From assembly GCF_000025485.1 (NCBI RefSeq), contig NC_013851.1, positions 1,279,154 through 1,343,153 on the forward strand: DNA of 64,000 nt. The letters run 5' to 3'. Below the pieces are notes generated by a model, which was given only the letters and a program-made list of their open reading frames with translations, was not told the DNA's origin and made no database searches. The first letter of the stretch is position 1; each line of letters begins with the position of its first letter. The DNA comes from Allochromatium vinosum DSM 180 (GTDB lineage Bacteria; Pseudomonadota; Gammaproteobacteria; Chromatiales; Chromatiaceae). Made by a program: the position numbers and the translations under genes. Shown here in pieces: positions 62,996 to 64,000 of the stretch.

Positions 62996-64000
62996 ACGCG
63001 ACAGCGGACGACCGGCCAGATCCGCAGGCCCTGCTATCGGCCATCGAGCGCGAGCGACACGGGGCGCTCAAGATCTTCCTGGGTGCCTCCCCCGGCGTCG
63101 GCAAGACCTACAAGATGCTGGAGGCGGCGCGCGAGGCACGGCGCGAGGGCGCCGATATCATCATCGGGATCATCGAGAGCCACGGACGGCAGGAAACCGA
63201 GGCACTGTGCGAGGGGCTGGAGTCCATTCCGCTGATGCAGATGGCCTATCGCGGGGCCCAGTTCCGTGAGCTGAACCTGGATGCCATTCTCAAACGTGCG
63301 CCGGCCGTGGTGCTGATCGACGAACTGGCTCATCGCAACATTCCGGGTACCCGCCACCTGCGTCGTTACCAGGATATCGAGGAATTGCTGGAACACGGCA
63401 TCGATGTCTGGACCACGGTCAATATCCAGCACCTGGAGAGTCTGAACGATGTGGTCGCGCGCATCACCGGCGTGCGCATGCGGGAGACGGTTCCGGACAC
63501 CGTGCTCAGTGAGGCGCGCGACGTCGTGCTGGTGGATCTGACGCCCCGCGAGCTGATCGAGCGGCTCAAGCAGGGCAAGGTCTACATCCCCGAGCAGGCC
63601 CGCGCGGCCCTCGATGGTTTCTTCAGTCCGACGAATCTGGCGGCACTGCGCGAACTGGCCTTACAGACCGTAGCCGAGCGCATCGACCGGGATGTGCGTG
63701 AGGTCATGCGCAGCCAGGGAGTCACGGGTCCGTGGCCGGTACGGGCGCGCATCGTCGTCGCCATCGACGGCATCGGTAACGGTGAGGAACTGGTGCGTCT
63801 CGGCCGGCGTCTCGCCGAGCGTCGTCGGGCGCCATGGAGCGCGGTGTTCGTCGATCGCGGCGACACCGGCCCCGAACAGCAGGCCGGTGTCGAGCGCACC
63901 TTCGATCTGGCCGCACGCCTGGGGGGCGAAACCCTGACCCTGCGCGGCCATGATCCCGTGGAGGAGTTACTGGCCTTCGCGCGCGAACAAAATGCCACTA
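62992..64000 (+). CDS. kdpD: Sensor histidine kinase KdpD, N-terminal part (runs off window)
   Basis: The reading frame opens at ATG 62992, overlapping the kdpC stop, and is still open at the window edge (336 codons). The KdpD N-terminal domain is clear: Walker A GASPGVGKT (31-39), then EAAREARREGADIIIGIIESHGRQET, VVLIDELAHRNIPGTRHLRRYQDIEELLEHGIDVWTTVNIQHLESLND, DLTPRELIERLKQGKVY and the start of a universal-stress-like domain (RARIVVAIDGIGNGEELVRLG). It senses K+ limitation or osmotic stress and phosphorylates KdpE to induce kdpFABC. The kinase core is off the window. Confidence 0.96.
   Translation, partial: MNATADDRPDPQALLSAIERERHGALKIFLGASPGVGKTYKMLEAAREARREGADIIIGIIESHGRQETEALCEGLESIPLMQMAYRGAQFRELNLDAILKRAPAVVLIDELAHRNIPGTRHLRRYQDIEELLEHGIDVWTTVNIQHLESLNDVVARITGVRMRETVPDTVLSEARDVVLVDLTPRELIERLKQGKVYIPEQARAALDGFFSPTNLAALRELALQTVAERIDRDVREVMRSQGVTGPWPVRARIVVAIDGIGNGEELVRLGRRLAERRRAPWSAVFVDRGDTGPEQQAGVERTFDLAARLGGETLTLRGHDPVEELLAFAREQNAT

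Overview
The window looks like chromosome from a GC-rich gammaproteobacterium of the purple sulfur bacteria (Chromatiaceae; Allochromatium/Thiocystis-like). The main reason is a complete dissimilatory sulfur-oxidation operon, sat-aprM-aprB-aprA, at 15.4-20.2 kb. Supporting evidence is a Thivi_2564-type membrane protein and general protein similarity, judged by eye. No rRNA, tRNA or CRISPR array was seen.

Layout. 0-9.2 kb: mutS (5' end, reverse strand), an OmpA-like protein, an RMD1/DUF155 protein, a TSUP transporter, an ABC-2 exporter pair, PBP1b and a TPR lipoprotein. 9.36-15.16 kb: a foreign segment of variable base composition, with all cargo genes on + and punctuated by attC-like recombination sites. 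No integrase is in view, so it reads as a CALIN-type cassette array (clustered attC sites lacking integrase). It holds a DUF6602 protein, a GFA-like protein, a SAM methyltransferase and a PQ-loop/MATE pair, and an IS4-family element sits at its left border. 15.4-20.3 kb: sat, then about 400 nt of highly structured non-coding sequence with IS200/IS605-like ends (candidate orphan IscB/HEARO-type RNA), then aprMBA and a strong terminator. 20.3-31 kb: small conserved proteins, a SlyD-like isomerase, cysC coupled to a phosphoesterase, a YoaA/DinG helicase, HDOD, DnaJ, radA, pyrC and pckA. 31.1-35.1 kb: a putrescine uptake operon in potFGHI order. 35.4-37.85 kb: a fused HisH-HisF of eukaryotic HIS7 type, coupled to a ClpP-fold lipoprotein. 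37.9-39.26 kb: a tnpB-only IS200/IS605 element.

39.3-64 kb is best read as an envelope and osmotic stress island. It carries HlyIII, a truncated CFA-synthase-like protein, YSC84/SYLF, CsbD, DUF3309, a Spy/CpxP-like protein, a PAS-GGDEF protein, two Crp/Fnr regulators, several small membrane or periplasmic proteins, a 2906-residue cyclic beta-1,2-glucan synthase, PsiE and kdpFABC-D for potassium uptake. kdpD runs off the right edge. A 22-bp dyad recurs upstream of three of these transcription units and may be the operator of one of the two local Crp/Fnr proteins.

Coordinates are exact where start and stop codons were read. Domain boundaries, RNA limits and regulatory sites are approximate.
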